Made by a program: the position numbers and the translations under genes. A DNA stretch of 64,000 nucleotides from Bilabrum cf. latius (Eukaryota; Bigyra: Bicosoecida; Bigyra; Bicosoecida): assembly GCA_965178125.1 (NCBI GenBank), contig OZ237770.1, forward strand, positions 186,001 to 250,000, written 5' to 3'. A model generated the notes under the pieces. That model was not told the DNA's origin, searched no databases, and worked only from the letters and a program-made list of their open reading frames with translations. The number at the start of each line of letters is the position of its first letter. Position 1 is the stretch's first letter. This document shows, one piece after another, positions 20,570 to 31,903 of this stretch.

Positions 20570-23500
20570 ATGCAGAGTAGACGTACTAGTAAAGATTCTA
20601 TGTTGGCAGGAGGAACGTCTGGTGCCGTTCCGATGCCGCCGGGAAGAGCGAGAGCTGGATCGTCCAATGCATAGCCTCGAACCATGTCGTTCAGCAGCGG
20701 GGGCGCGAATCCTCTGGTAAGCCTATCCGTTTATCCCTTTTGAATGGTTTTGTTTGTTGTATTACGTCAGTGCTGCACGTCGCAAGATGTTCATGCTGAC
20801 CTATTCCTCTTTGCTTGACCTGCAGGCGAAGGGGCGGCGTCCGAGCGCCGCGAATGATGGTCGGCGAGCGTCGCAAGCCAGTGCTTCGGGCCCAGAGGAG
20901 AGACGGTCTACAATTGTGATCGGCTCGAGCGTCCCCTTAGCGTCGGCAAGTCCACTGGATGGCACGGAAGGGAAGGCAGCTGGTCAACCGGGCAACCAAG
21001 CTGGGAACCGGGGCGCAGCTGAGCTCGATAGTTCGCTAGTGCGCGATCCGAATAGTGTTGCATTTATTTCGTAGGACGAGATCGGTGCCGATGATGTATG
21101 GCGAGCGAAATGGTTGCGATAGTATCGAAAGAAACATGAGGCCGATGACAGGGGAGATCTTCTCGCTCGGTATCAAGCTCCCACATCAATAGGTGAGCAA
21201 TGTGACAGCTCCATGACGATACACATATAGTATGGGCATCTGTACCCGTGCAACAGCCCGCCTTGATGCCATACAGGGTCCGATCTTGCAAGCACACCGT
21301 GCGGCATTTTCGCAACACCAGTGCTTGCCCATCCATGCCCAGTCAAACACATCCCTGCAGGCCACACAAATCCCGCTCCAACCGTTCGGCAAGCCGTTGA
21401 CATATCTCTCCCATTCGATCGGCGCCTAGACCACCTGGGCAGGACCAGAGCAGAGGCACAGGACGCGGCAAGAGCAGGTGCTGCGTCGCCTGCGGGCCGG
21501 AGCCACGCCGGGTTTGGGGGCCCAAGGCGGGCAGGAGACCCATCTGCTCCAGCACCGCCGGCAGATGGGAAGCATGCATCGACTGCGAGCGCATCTGGCG
21601 CGTCTGAATCGTTTCCTCCCCCCGCCATGCCGCCAGGCATGACCCCTCTCTTGGCCTCCATCCACGAGGATGAGGCATCCTCCTCCCCATCCGATCGGAG
21701 CGCAGTCAGGAGACGGGCCTCCAAGGCACAGAGGGACGCATCGCGGGGATGGACGGGACACGGCGGGGGCAGCGACTCGGATTCCAGCTCCGAATACCAT
21801 GACGCGGCCGCCCAGGAAGCCTAGGCGTCGATGCGAAGGGGCACGGGCTCCGTGGCAATCCACCGGCGGAGCGGACCCGCCGGCAATCCACCGGTGGATA
21901 CGATGGGCAGGTTCAACCGCTGGCAGCACGAGCGCGATTTCGGTACGTACGAGCTGGAGGTGGACGGGCAGGCAGTGCGGCGGCGGCTGGTCACCCGATC
22001 GGGCGACGTGTACACAAGGGAGGTCTCGATCGATGCGCCGCAGCTGTTTGAAATCGAGGAGGTGCACCGCACTGCTGCGCAGGTAGCGCAGGAAAAACTG
22101 TACGCGTGCGCGAACAGCGGCTGCGTGCGGTACGTGAGGTCTCAGCCCTTGTACGTGGTGGCATGTGTTGGAGTGCTGGCCGTGCTCTACACGCTGACCC
22201 TGTTTGGCCTGCCCGGACTCAAGCTGAGGTCAGCTGCGGTGACGGCGTCTTATCTGCTGGCATTTCTGGTGGCGCTACCGGTGTGTTCCTCGGGCGCGTG
22301 GCGCTGCTGCTTCGATTGTTCCCCGGAATGGAGGGTCTGGTGCAGGGACAGGTTCAGGACGGTGGGAGCCGACACGGATCTGGACCCGTGCTGCGGGTGC
22401 GGGTTCGGGTGCCTGGCAGAGCGTCTCGGGTGCCACTGGTGCTGTGCTTGCTGTGCCGGGTGCGCGGGCTGCTGCAGGGGGTTGGCTTACTGCTGCCCAG
22501 GTGGGTACGAAGTGGCTGGTTTCTCTGACGCGAACCTGGCCTGGGTGGCCTTCGTGATCGAGTCCTGGTACGGACCGTCCCGGCCCCCTTCTCGACTGGG
22601 AGGGTCTAACCGCAAGGACCTGCCGTACCTGTACGACTTGGATCTGCGCCGGCAGGCCATCGTGGCAGAGGCCTCGAGAAAGGGAGGCCAGGCAGACGAC
22701 GGCCTTCAGGAGGTGAGGGTGGAGGCGGCGCGGCGGGAAGCGGACAAGTCGAGAAAGGAGGCGATCGACGAGGAGGTGGAGCGGGAGTACGTTCTGGACA
22801 GGATGCTGTTCCCTGGAGGGTGCGGGGGGACGTCTTTGGCCACCCTTGTGTTCCTCAACTTATTTCTGGTCGTCCTGCTCCCGGCTTTGTCCACCTGCAG
22901 CTTCTGCGCGGCGGACGCGTACGCCAGCCCGAGCCAGGTGGGTTCTTTCGCTGTGGCCACACCGTCCGCAACCCCTGTACCTCCTGCGGGCCCCCAGTGC
23001 AGGTGGGGCGCGAGGTACTATCTCGCCCGTCTGGGCTGCGAGTACATTGATCCGATCGCGCTGTGCCCTGGGGACACGGCCGAGTTCAGCCCGGATGTGC
23101 CCCCGGTGATGCGCACGGTGCACGAGCTGAGGAACCCCCAGGACGACGATGACGCGGGGCCGCTCTCAGCAGAGGGGATGGGCGGGCTCGGGCTGTATCT
23201 GGATGGAGCATTAGGTCATGGTGAGAACGACAACGCAACGGGGGCCAGCTACGAGAGAGCTGCACTGCATGGTGGTGCGGGTCGTGGGATGGCAGCAGCA
23301 GGTGCAGGCGGCGGGGTAGCAGTCTCGTACAGTTGGTCGCAGGACGGCAGTGGCGCCGCGCAATTCGAAGCGGAACATGGTGGTGATCGGAGCGGCTATG
23401 CCTCGTGGGCCGCCAGGTCGCTCCGGGTCCACGGCACTCGTCACACAGAATTCGGGCCGTAGCCCGAGCAGCCCGTGTGCAGGAGCCTCCGGCTGCAGGC

Positions 23501-25748
23501 CGAGCGTCAGGTATTAGCCCAGGGAACAACGCCGTACCCCACTCACTCGCCTGCCCGAGGGTAGGGCCTTGGCTCGAAGTCGCCCCCTGGCCATTCAACT
23601 CCGGACGGACTAGAGCAGTGGGTACAGGAGCGCAGCTCAGGCGCATCGCACGGTGCTGCAGCTCCGTCGCCGCGCGGACTGCGGTGGTCCGGTAGGGGGG
23701 AGTCAGCTGGTGCATCGGATTCGGAGCCGATCCTCGGACTCGATCGCCTAGGACAAGCCGATGGCGATGGTGGCGCGGATGCAAGCAGTGGTCGCGATGG
23801 TAAGCCCGGCGGGTCGAGCTGGGGTCTGGTCTCTGCTGCAGTCTCCTCGGTTGAAAGGGCGTGGTCCGGGGTGCGAGACCCGGTGGGCGCCCTCGGTGCC
23901 GCTGCTTTTTCGTGCATGCGGCTGGTCAGGTCAGGCTGGTCGATTGCCAAAGAAGGCATTGCAGTTGGGGCGTTCGGCCTGGAGCTTCTTCGGGCAGGCG
24001 AGCTGAGTGCAGCGGTGAACCCGTGGGGGGTGGCTTGGGACACTGCAATCGCCGGGTCTGGAGCGCTTCCGGTCTTTGGGGCCGGTGCATCGCACGATGG
24101 TGCCGACTCGGAGTCGTACTGGCTTCAGAACAGCGCGCTGACGAGTGCGGCCATGCTAGGTGGTAGCCACCATACCGAGGGAACAAGGGGCCTTCAGGCC
24201 GGCAGCGGTGCAAGGCCCCATGCCACTGGTGGCTGGGATGGATCGAACCCAGTCAGCGGCTCTAATTTGGGACAGGGAGGGGGCGAGGAACGGCTCCGGA
24301 ACGACATCTTCACCCTGCCCGCCAAGTGCGACAAGCTGTTCCGGTTTGTGGACGACGTGAGGAGCACGCCGGGCCTGGATCCGGACCAGGCGACGGCCTT
24401 CACGAACGTTCTTTCAATATACAACGAGGCCAAGCCGGGCCGGGTCATCGATCGGATCAAGAACGTGCAGATCGACCAGATCACGGAGTCGTATGCCTCC
24501 GTTCTCGCCAGCGCGGTGCCTGGCTCCAACGACTTTACCTGCCAGGCGTGCAGGCGGCCAGCGTTCTACGCCTATCTGGGGTGCTACTCGCTGTCATGGA
24601 TCGCTGCGATCGTGCTGCTGCTGGTCATGCCGTGCCTTGGACTTGTCCCCATGCTTCCCATCCGGCCCCTGTACTTTTATCCACGGCCCCAGTCCGTGCT
24701 GCACATGTACGATTCGGCCGGTATTGAGCTCATGACTGTGGATCTGGGGGATTACCGCAACTGCGAATCCGCCATCAGGTTCATCCGGCTGAGGCAGCAG
24801 ATCATGCTCGAGTCGAGACTGGCAGAGGATTTCTCGGGATGGGCGAGCCTGGTGAACCCGACGTACAGGCCCGACGGGAGCGAACCCATAGGAACGTTCG
24901 TCACGGGTACGGACACTGCGCCGGCGCAGCATGCCTTGTCGAGCGCGGGCCGCACGGCCTGTGCAGCCGTTTCGGACGTTGTGTGCTGCAGGCTCGCGGG
25001 ATCGAGCCTGCGAGGGGGCGCCCGCTCTGGGCTTGCTCTGTTCTGCTGCCCTTGCCTGGCTTGCGGAGGCGGCTGTGGGGGGGGATCGCCTGGGGGAATC
25101 GACGATGCCTTGGAGGACGGGGAACAGCCCGCCTCCACCACGGTGGGCGGCGGGGCCCTGCGTGCAGCTGGAGAGGTGGTCAAGGCTGTGGGGGGTGCCC
25201 TGGGCGCGGGGTCACGTTCGGTTTTCTTTTTTGATGGCTGGGGACATGCTGCCCGGACTCGATCCTCGGTGGAGGACGCGGTAGACACTTTGATCCGGGG
25301 GATCGCCACCGAGAGCGACCTGGATGATGTGACGAGTGCGCTTGGTGCGGTGGATGCGGGTGTGGTCCGGCGTGACCTGCAGGCGTGGGAGGGCGCTCGT
25401 CACACCTCGGGGAACATGGCCACCCAGCAGCTGGAGCGCGTGGCAGTGGCGGCCCGAGTGGCACGCGCTGGACTGATGCCCTCATTGCCGGAGGTGGTCA
25501 AAGGCATGCGGCGCAGGGAACTGGAAGAAGTGGATCTTCAGGAGCAGCTGGCGCTCCCCGGTGGCCTCGCACGGGCAGCCGGGCTGCTCGCTCGTCGCGG
25601 CGCCAAATTCGTCGGTGGATTGGTCAGGAAGGGTCTGGACCACGGGGCAGACCTCGCCCAGCGGGCCATGGTGCGCCTGGAATCGGCGGGGGAGGGGTTT
25701 GGGGTGGGGCGGGTCGCGACCGCGTTTTGCCGGTGCTTTGGAGTGTGA
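20570..25748 (+). CDS. Cys-rich multi-pass membrane protein, paralog A (novel family), TAG read as Gln
   Basis: Exons 20570-20716, 20826-21192 and 21361-25748; 1,633 aa ending in TGA. The exon 2/3 junction is supported by alignment with paralog B (28110-31378): both resume with G-x-x-x-PAPT and share phase 1. TAGs at 20672, 21072, 21120, 21822, 23460 and 23562. The TAG at 21120 (KWLR-TAG-Y) aligns with CAG in paralog B (KWLRQY). Order: Ser/Pro-rich N-tail, a short basic-aromatic motif, a PH-like segment (YELEVDGQAVRRRLV), two TM helices, a Cys cluster (CCGCGFGCL ... CCRGLAYCCPGGY) followed by PPSRLGGSN, TM3, ectodomain-like part, then a domain with LDPDQATAF and ITESYASVLASAVPG, TM4, and a tail with VDLGDYRNCESA. 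Family and function unknown. Confidence 0.8.
21857..21900. repeat. Two AATCCACCGGTGGATT-like words in paralog A
   Basis: Copies at 21857-21870 (variant) and 21885-21900 (15 of 16 bases), 28 bp apart, read in different frames (IHRR and NPPVD). Confidence 0.8.
23435..23446 (-). repeat. GTGTGACGAGTG word in paralog A
   Basis: An exact reverse-orientation copy read Thr-Arg-His-Thr, just before the TAG at 23460. Near copies lie at about 24136, 25326 and 25392 in the same gene. Confidence 0.8.
23643..23655 (+). repeat. GCATCGCACGGTG word in paralog A
   Basis: An exact 13-mer read ASHG in the linker after the TAG at 23562; a one-mismatch copy at 24087-24099 is read ASHD. Confidence 0.8.
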
Positions 25749-25902
25749 TTGCCGGTCGAATGGATATTACAAAAGGAAACGAGATACTGGGCGCACTGGA
25801 AACGGGCGGTGTGACATCAAGCTTGCCGCGTGAATCTTCTGTATCTATAATGATCGGATCAACTGCATCTTCAAACCAAGTGCATCATCGGGAGGCCAGC
25901 GA

Positions 25903-27162
25903 TCACAGCAGGTCTCTGACCGTTGGGTACCCATCGCTGCTCTCCGCTGGCCTCCAAAGTGGCGCTGCAGGTTCCAGCTGCGAAAGCTAGATGCGCGGTG
26001 AGGCGGACTAGCGAGCAGCAATCGAGGCGGACACCCCCTCTATGTGTGTGGTGGATGCCGCCCCATTGGGTTGCCGCTTTGCACTCGCGTGCAGTGCACC
26101 CGGAGCACCACCTTGCAATGTATCTGATGCGCCTCGCCCAGCTTTACCTTGAGTACCAAGCACCGGCACGGAAGCTGGCGAAAACAGCCTGCCCCGGCCC
26201 GCGCCCGACCCGCATGCCGCTGTCAGCTTGTGCTCGCTAACGCTGGCTCTGATCTTGGAAGGAAATACCCTGCTCTTGGAAGCAAATGCTCTGTTCTTCG
26301 AAGGAGAGACCCTTTGGCCTGCTGGCGCCTCTCGCTTGATCAAGGCCATTCTGCTCGGCTCTGTGCTCAAGTACATTGGAGGTCCGGGCCGGGGCTGCAT
26401 TCCTGTCTCTGGCATGGTCCGGGGTCCAGAGGTGGGCCCCATTACCATGAGTGGCAGCTTTAGGATCGTACTCGTGGTTGGGAAGTCCTTCCGGTCCCTG
26501 GTCTCGCCAGAGCAAGCAGCTGCTCCTGCTCCTGCTCCTTCTTTTGCTCGTTCTGGTGAGGCACGCCTCTGGTATCTTGCGGTGGCAGGGAATTTTTCGG
26601 CCAATTTTACCGATGGTGCTGTTTTCCCCTAGTGTTTGCTGGCTTGGCGCCCACCACTGGCCGCGTGGCTGCCTGCGTCGGCATGCCCTCCCGCAGTAGA
26701 GGCACGGCTCGAGCCGCTGCAGGACGAGGGAGCCTTTGTGTGAAGATATACATGGCCAGCTGCAGTCGCGAATAGAAGCTTGTCCATGTCCAGCGATATT
26801 CCCTTTGGTGCAAACGGAAGGCCCGTTGCCGGTGCGGCGTTGGTGCATCGGTCGTCTGTGCAGCCTGATCCCCCCGGTTGGAGAATAAGCCCATCCTCCG
26901 AGTCATCCAACGCTCCTGCTGATCGCAACGACTTCGTGCTGCATGCAATACCGTCTAAAACGCAATAGCTAGATTTGCCGAGGTCTAGCATCATGGCTGC
27001 GTGCCTATCTAATGATGACATCGTGACTTCCATGAAAGCTTCTTTTACAGACTCAACCACCCAAATACAACCAGACATGGCATCGAACACAGAGCCGTCG
27101 CCATGTGCCTGAATCCACCGATGGATTTGTCCACCAGCGGAGACACACAACGAATTCTCCAT
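25903..27162 (-). CDS. Unrecognised protein, C-terminal part, TAG read as Gln (5' exons unresolved)
   Basis: The minus-strand frame from about 27162 is open to TGA 25905-25903 when TAGs at 26629, 26008 and 25987 are Gln: about 420 codons. The first part looks folded (CIWVVESVKEAFMEVTMSS, MLDLGKSSYCVLDGIACS). The second is Ser/Ala/Gly-rich with imperfect repeats of the type FxSKxR (near 26270-26330). Upstream, a different minus-strand frame (27395-27045) contains plausible exon sequence (SDSLLTSNEMISVC) and a donor-like GGTAAGA, and ATG 27657 could start the gene, but I could not join these exons in phase. The 62-bp inverted repeat at 27074-27232 overlaps the 5' end of this frame and may be why. 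No family recognised. Confidence 0.45.
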
Positions 27163-27232
27163 GTCTTACCGGTGGACAAATCCATCGGTGGATTCAGGCA
27201 CATGGCGACGGCTCTGTGTTCGATGCCATGTC
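27074..27232. repeat. Perfect 62-bp inverted repeat with 35-bp spacer
   Basis: Arms 27074-27135 and 27171-27232 are exact reverse complements, so the segment can form a long hairpin or cruciform. Each arm contains a variant of the AATCCACCGGTGGATT palindrome (27112-27127, 27178-27193). One arm is read in frame in the minus-strand gene (GGQIHRWIQAHGDG). No transposase or target-site duplication is seen beside it. Confidence 0.92.
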
Positions 27233-28109
27233 GCAGAGCCATCCTCATCGCACAGACGCTTATCATCTCATTTGACGTCAACAACGAATCAGACTCTGTC
27301 TCCTTAATACCAAATGCAGCTACGACGCTTCGGCTGCTCGGTGCGACGTCCTGCGAATCAACAATGCAAAGTAAGCAACGAATACTTGACTGCATGGCAC
27401 GACATGTGATTCAGATGGGCTACGCTAGCATCGCACATTTGCTATTCGATCAACAAAGCCGACTGTGAACGCCTCAACACTCGCCCCCGCGTTGTACAAT
27501 GATGTGATTGAATCCGTCAAACTAGCATGCAAGTGAGCATTAAAGTATATATCCACTCCAGTTCTTACGATTGGGTCCACCACTTCTTTGCGCCGCATCG
27601 GCATCATCGTGCGGCCGCCGGAGTAATCGGGATGATTTGGCCATTGTACTCGTGTTCATCGGACCAACGGATGTCCACACTACAACAATAAGAGATAAAA
27701 TGGGTCATTATTGAACAAGGTCCGGAAACTGCTAAAGCACGGGCTGAACTGAGGCCGACAGGCCAATAGCTGAAGTGCTTGCGTCCGTCCTCACACAATT
27801 CTGTTCGTTTACGCAACTGATACCCCGTATGGTACTGGTGCGGCACAATTTAACCTGAATAGGTACAGATAAAAGATGCAGTGGTCTTGCCAGGCACTCA
27901 ACTCTGCGATTCACTCGTTGTTCGGCTTGGTTCTTAATTCTGCAAACCGTGTCATGGAGAGCCGATTTGGGAGAGGGGGGGGGTATTTTTTATCATCTAC
28001 TTCGTTCCATGTTCGCTTTGCTTGCTTGCTTCTACCGCTGGGCACGTCCCCCAAAATCGAGTCAAATAGACTGCCACAGGCCCTTGTATGCCAGCGTCGA
28101 GCCGCTAAT
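27233..28109. other. Unresolved 5' region of the unknown minus gene and 3' spacer of paralog B
   Basis: About 880 bp with several short minus-strand exon-like readings (27395-27230; 27657-27565 with donor GTAAGA) but no model I can close in phase. The part next to 28110 is the 3' flank of paralog B. Confidence 0.35.
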
Positions 28110-31100
28110 TCAGCCCAGCCGCCCCCGCAGCGCACTCGCACCGCCGCCGCTCCCACCCCCGGGAGCACCACCAGACAGCGCACCCCCACCCCCGATCGCG
28201 GCCATCCCCGCCCGTAGATTCCGCATGAACAGGGCGTACGACGTAGTCTGGATGTACCGGAGCGCCGATTCCGCGTTCCTGTAGTCTCCCAGGTCCACTC
28301 GAAGCCTTCCCGAGATGTCCAGTACCGCGGTGGGCCGAGGGAAGAGCTTCTGCGGGTACATGGGCAGGACGGGCGCGCTACCCATGCAGGCAGCCACGTG
28401 CATGAAGATGAAGAAAAACGCGATGAAGACCACGCAGGACCGGAAGGCTGGCAGGAACGGTGTCTTGCACATCCCGCACGTACCATCGGGTGCGTTGGGC
28501 ACCGCGCTAGCCAGCACTGAAGCGTAGTCTTCCGTGATCGTTGTTCCCCGCTTGTCCATGGACTCGGAGCCGCTTGCCGTGCCGAAGATGTTGATGGCAT
28601 TCTGGAAGCCAGTGGCCTGGTCCGGTGGAAGTGTTCCCTGGTTGGCGATGGTCTGGAGGTCTGCGAACGTCTGGGTGCAGCTGTACGGCAGCTTGCGGTT
28701 GGGCTCATCGTACTTGCTGGTGCTTGGCCCGGGGGTGGCCAGAGGGGGAGGGGTGGCCAAAGGCGACTGGGAAGAGGACCCGCCGGAGGAAGCGCCCTGC
28801 GTCCGGCGGCCCGACGACTGGGGTGAGGCATCTTTCTGCTCCGATCGAATGACCTCAGCGAGCGAGGGGTACACCTCGACGACTCCGCTGGGATTGAACG
28901 CCTCGGGCGAGTTCACGACGTCCCACGCGTCTCCCCAGGGGTTCACCACCCACATGGTCGTTCCACTCGTCACACCGTCCAGCACCAGGGTGACAATTTC
29001 GGCCGCGACCAACACGCGGCTGCGGGCACCGGCCACAGCGAGCATCATCCCGTTGGTGGCCCGCACGGTGGATTCCAGGGGGTCTGTGACGAGTGCACCG
29101 ACAGCTGTCACGGCGTGACGCGGCGCGCTGTAGAGCGCCCCCGCAGCCGCCCACAAGTCCTCCCCCAGCGAAACACTCGTCACACCATCGACAATCCCGT
29201 CTTCCTCGGCGGCTGCACTGGTCGAGGCGGTGGATGGGGCGTCATTCAGGGCGGACTGGGGGTACCCAGCTGCGTCCAGTCTCCTGCGAGGCGTTGGACC
29301 ATCATCGTCATTACCGCCGTCGATGAGGTTGTGGACGGCGCGGACAGCCGGCACCTCGGGCTCGTACACGTCCGTGTCAGAAGGGCACTTCTGATACGGG
29401 TCGTAGAACTGGCAGTTGAGGCGGGCCCAGCCCCACTGCGCCTGCCACTTGCACACCTTCACGTCGCTGCCACCTCCTGCAATCAGCTCGTTGGAGCCAT
29501 TGTGGTCTAGGTATGCCATGGTCACCGCGCACGACAAGAAACCGGGGAGCACGAGGAGGATGCACGCGAGCGAGAACAGCACGGTCCGCATTGACAGCCC
29601 CATGAACAAGGGCATGCCGCCCTGCACGTGGAACTCCGTCTCTTCACGCTCTTTTTCGCTCCGGATTGCCAGGGCCGTCGTCTCTTGCGCCAGGCCGTCC
29701 GCGTGCTGCTGCAGGTAGGCGGATGCCGCGGCCTCCCCCTTGGCCGCTTTCTCTCTCAGCAGCAAGTCCTGGTTCTCGGGGATGTCTTCGACGTCGGAGC
29801 CTCCCAGTCTGGAGGGAGGGGAGGAGGCCTTGTACCACCACTCGATCGTCCAAGCGGTCCACTTGATGTCAGCCGGGGAGAAACCGGCGGCGTTGTAGCC
29901 GCCCGGGCAGCAGCACGCGAAGCCTCGGCAGAGGCAGGCAAGCGGCGCGCACATCCCGCAGTAGCTGATGGGGCAGCACAGCCCCTGCCCGTCGCTGGCC
30001 CTGCACAGCGGGATGGTCGTGCCAAACCCGCACCCGCAGAATGGATCCAATTCCGAGTCCTTAGTGATGCGCCTGCGTGCCCTGCGGTAAGCCCTCCGGT
30101 CGGCGATGCAGCAGTCGTTGTACCACGTGTTCCCCAGGATCCAGAGGGTCAGCAGTGTGACGACGACGGCGAATATGCCCGCGGCGGCAGCCAGGGTCCG
30201 CTTGGACTTGCGACCGGGCTCGATGGCCACAAAGGCCGTGATGAGCGTGATCCAGGACAGGAGGAAGAGGAGCAGGAAGGACGGCTGGGACACGATGTAC
30301 CTGCAGCACCACGAGTTCGCGGCACCGTATGCAGCCTCCATCGCGTTGTTGTACCACTCCCCATGGTACTCCTGCACGCTGGCGCTCCGTACCTCCCTGA
30401 GGGGCAGCACCCGCACGGTGACGTTTCCGGACTTGTCGATGGACCGGTGGGTGATGGTCAGGTCGTCAACCTCTAGCTCCTCGGTTGTGGTGGCCGTCTT
30501 GTGCCTCCATAGGTTCTTCCTGCGGCCCTCCTCGTCGAAGGGGACGCCGATCTCCACGGACTGGTGCCGGGTTGGCGCCGGGGTGGCGATCCCTGCGAGA
30601 GGGGGGCGGCTGGAGTGGTGCAGTGTAGTGCGATGCAGTATAGTGCGATGCAGATGTAGGGGACAAGGACAAAGTAAGAGGAGGACAAGAGAGACAATGA
30701 GAGGCAGCAATCGATTGCTCCACGCAAATTTGCCGAGCTAAATTTGGTGGGTGCTACACCTCGGTGCCATCGGTGTGCCAGCGACCATCGCACAAAACCA
30801 CGATCGATTGCGACCGGAATCTTGCACTGCGAGCCGAGGCGACTTATTCTATGGCTACACATCGGAGACAAAATCTCACCTCGTGTGGTAGGCGGCTGGT
30901 ATGTGAACACGAAATCGTCGTGCTCATCCATATACTGCCTCAGCCACTTGGCCTGCCACTGCCGCGTGGCGGGCATGTCGGAGCGAATGAAGGCCGAATC
31001 GGGGTCGATGACCGATTCCTAGCGAGCCGCACGCGCTGCTGCCTGTAAAGCGGCGGGGGAGCCACCGGCGGGAACAGCGCCGCCTTTCCCAGAGGCCGGA

Positions 31101-31378
31101 GGGAGTCTGGCGACCGTGCTGGAATCCGGCGCTGTGCTCGCTCCGCCTGCCTGGTCCTTCATGCGATCGTCGCTGCCGGAATCAGGAGGCTAAAAGGAAG
31201 GAACCGCACCTGTGTCGGTGCGGAATTGGTCTGAAAATCCGGGGCCGCCCGTCTGCTGCCCGCCAGTGATTGAACCATAAGGCTGTGCCGACAAGCCTGG
31301 GGCATGCCCTCCTGCCGCCGAAGCCGATGGAGTGCTACCAGATGCATTAAGTGGATAGCTTGATTCAGATGCAGCTTG
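28110..31378 (-). CDS. Cys-rich multi-pass membrane protein, paralog B (novel family), TAG read as Gln
   Basis: Exons 31378-30880 and 30592-28110 (at least 993 aa, TGA stop); the first exon was not resolved. In-frame TAGs at 31190 and 31019. Same architecture as paralog A: Gln/Ser-rich N-part, KWLRQY, PH-like segment (ELEVDDLTITHRS), TM pair, Cys cluster (FCGCGFG ... CLCRGFACCCPGGYNAAGF), SPPSRLGGSD, TM3, a segment with CPSDTDVYEPEVPAVRAVH, DQATGF, ITEDYASVLASAVPN, Cys pair, TM4, then VDLGDYRNAESA. The introns interrupting both paralogs after the KWLRQY region are in the same phase, so the pair arose by duplication. The two copies point toward each other, with one gene between. Confidence 0.8.
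28964..29185 (-). repeat. Two exact GTGTGACGAGTG words in paralog B
   Basis: Copies at 28964-28975 and 29174-29185, both read Gly-Val-Thr-Ser in the minus-strand gene; an 11/12 copy lies at about 29085 on the opposite strand, read Leu-Val-Thr. Confidence 0.85.
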
Positions 31379-31903
31379 CTGCGAAGAGTTCAAGGGCACA
31401 GGAGAGTGAACTAGATCGGCGAATCAATGGTTCTTGGCTTCAACTTGTGGTGTTCGGCTGTTCTCTTCCCTTATGCAGATGCTGGTCATTGGTGTCTGTC
31501 CTCATAACAAAACATGCTACTTTACTCTAGAGAAAATACCACGAAAAACGCGGTACAGAGCTGAAGTGAGGCCATAGGAGGGTTGATAAGCGCCAACGGC
31601 GCCTGTCACTTGAGACAGCCAAATCAAACCACCAACAATGGACATCATACGAGGTTCCCTGGCGCGCATCAGGAAGTACTTACAAGTGGATTCGCCATCA
31701 CATTGCCATCGCCTCCCGATGACATGATATCCACGCCAGGCACGCTGATTGGCGTTCTGGGTCTGACCGGCGCAAGATTTTGGGGTAGCCCCGAAAACTG
31801 GTTGCAACCGCTGCCAGTGTGTGCCTGGTGCTGCGATGGTGCGCACCGCTAAGGCCCCACGATGTATAATACTAAGAATGTCATGCAAAACTAGTTCAAA
31901 TCT
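31379..31903. other. Spacer between pyridoxal kinase 3' end and paralog B
   Basis: About 525 bp. Probably holds the first exon and promoter of paralog B; candidate ATGs exist (for example minus-strand 31502) but none joins exon 2 convincingly. Confidence 0.35.
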
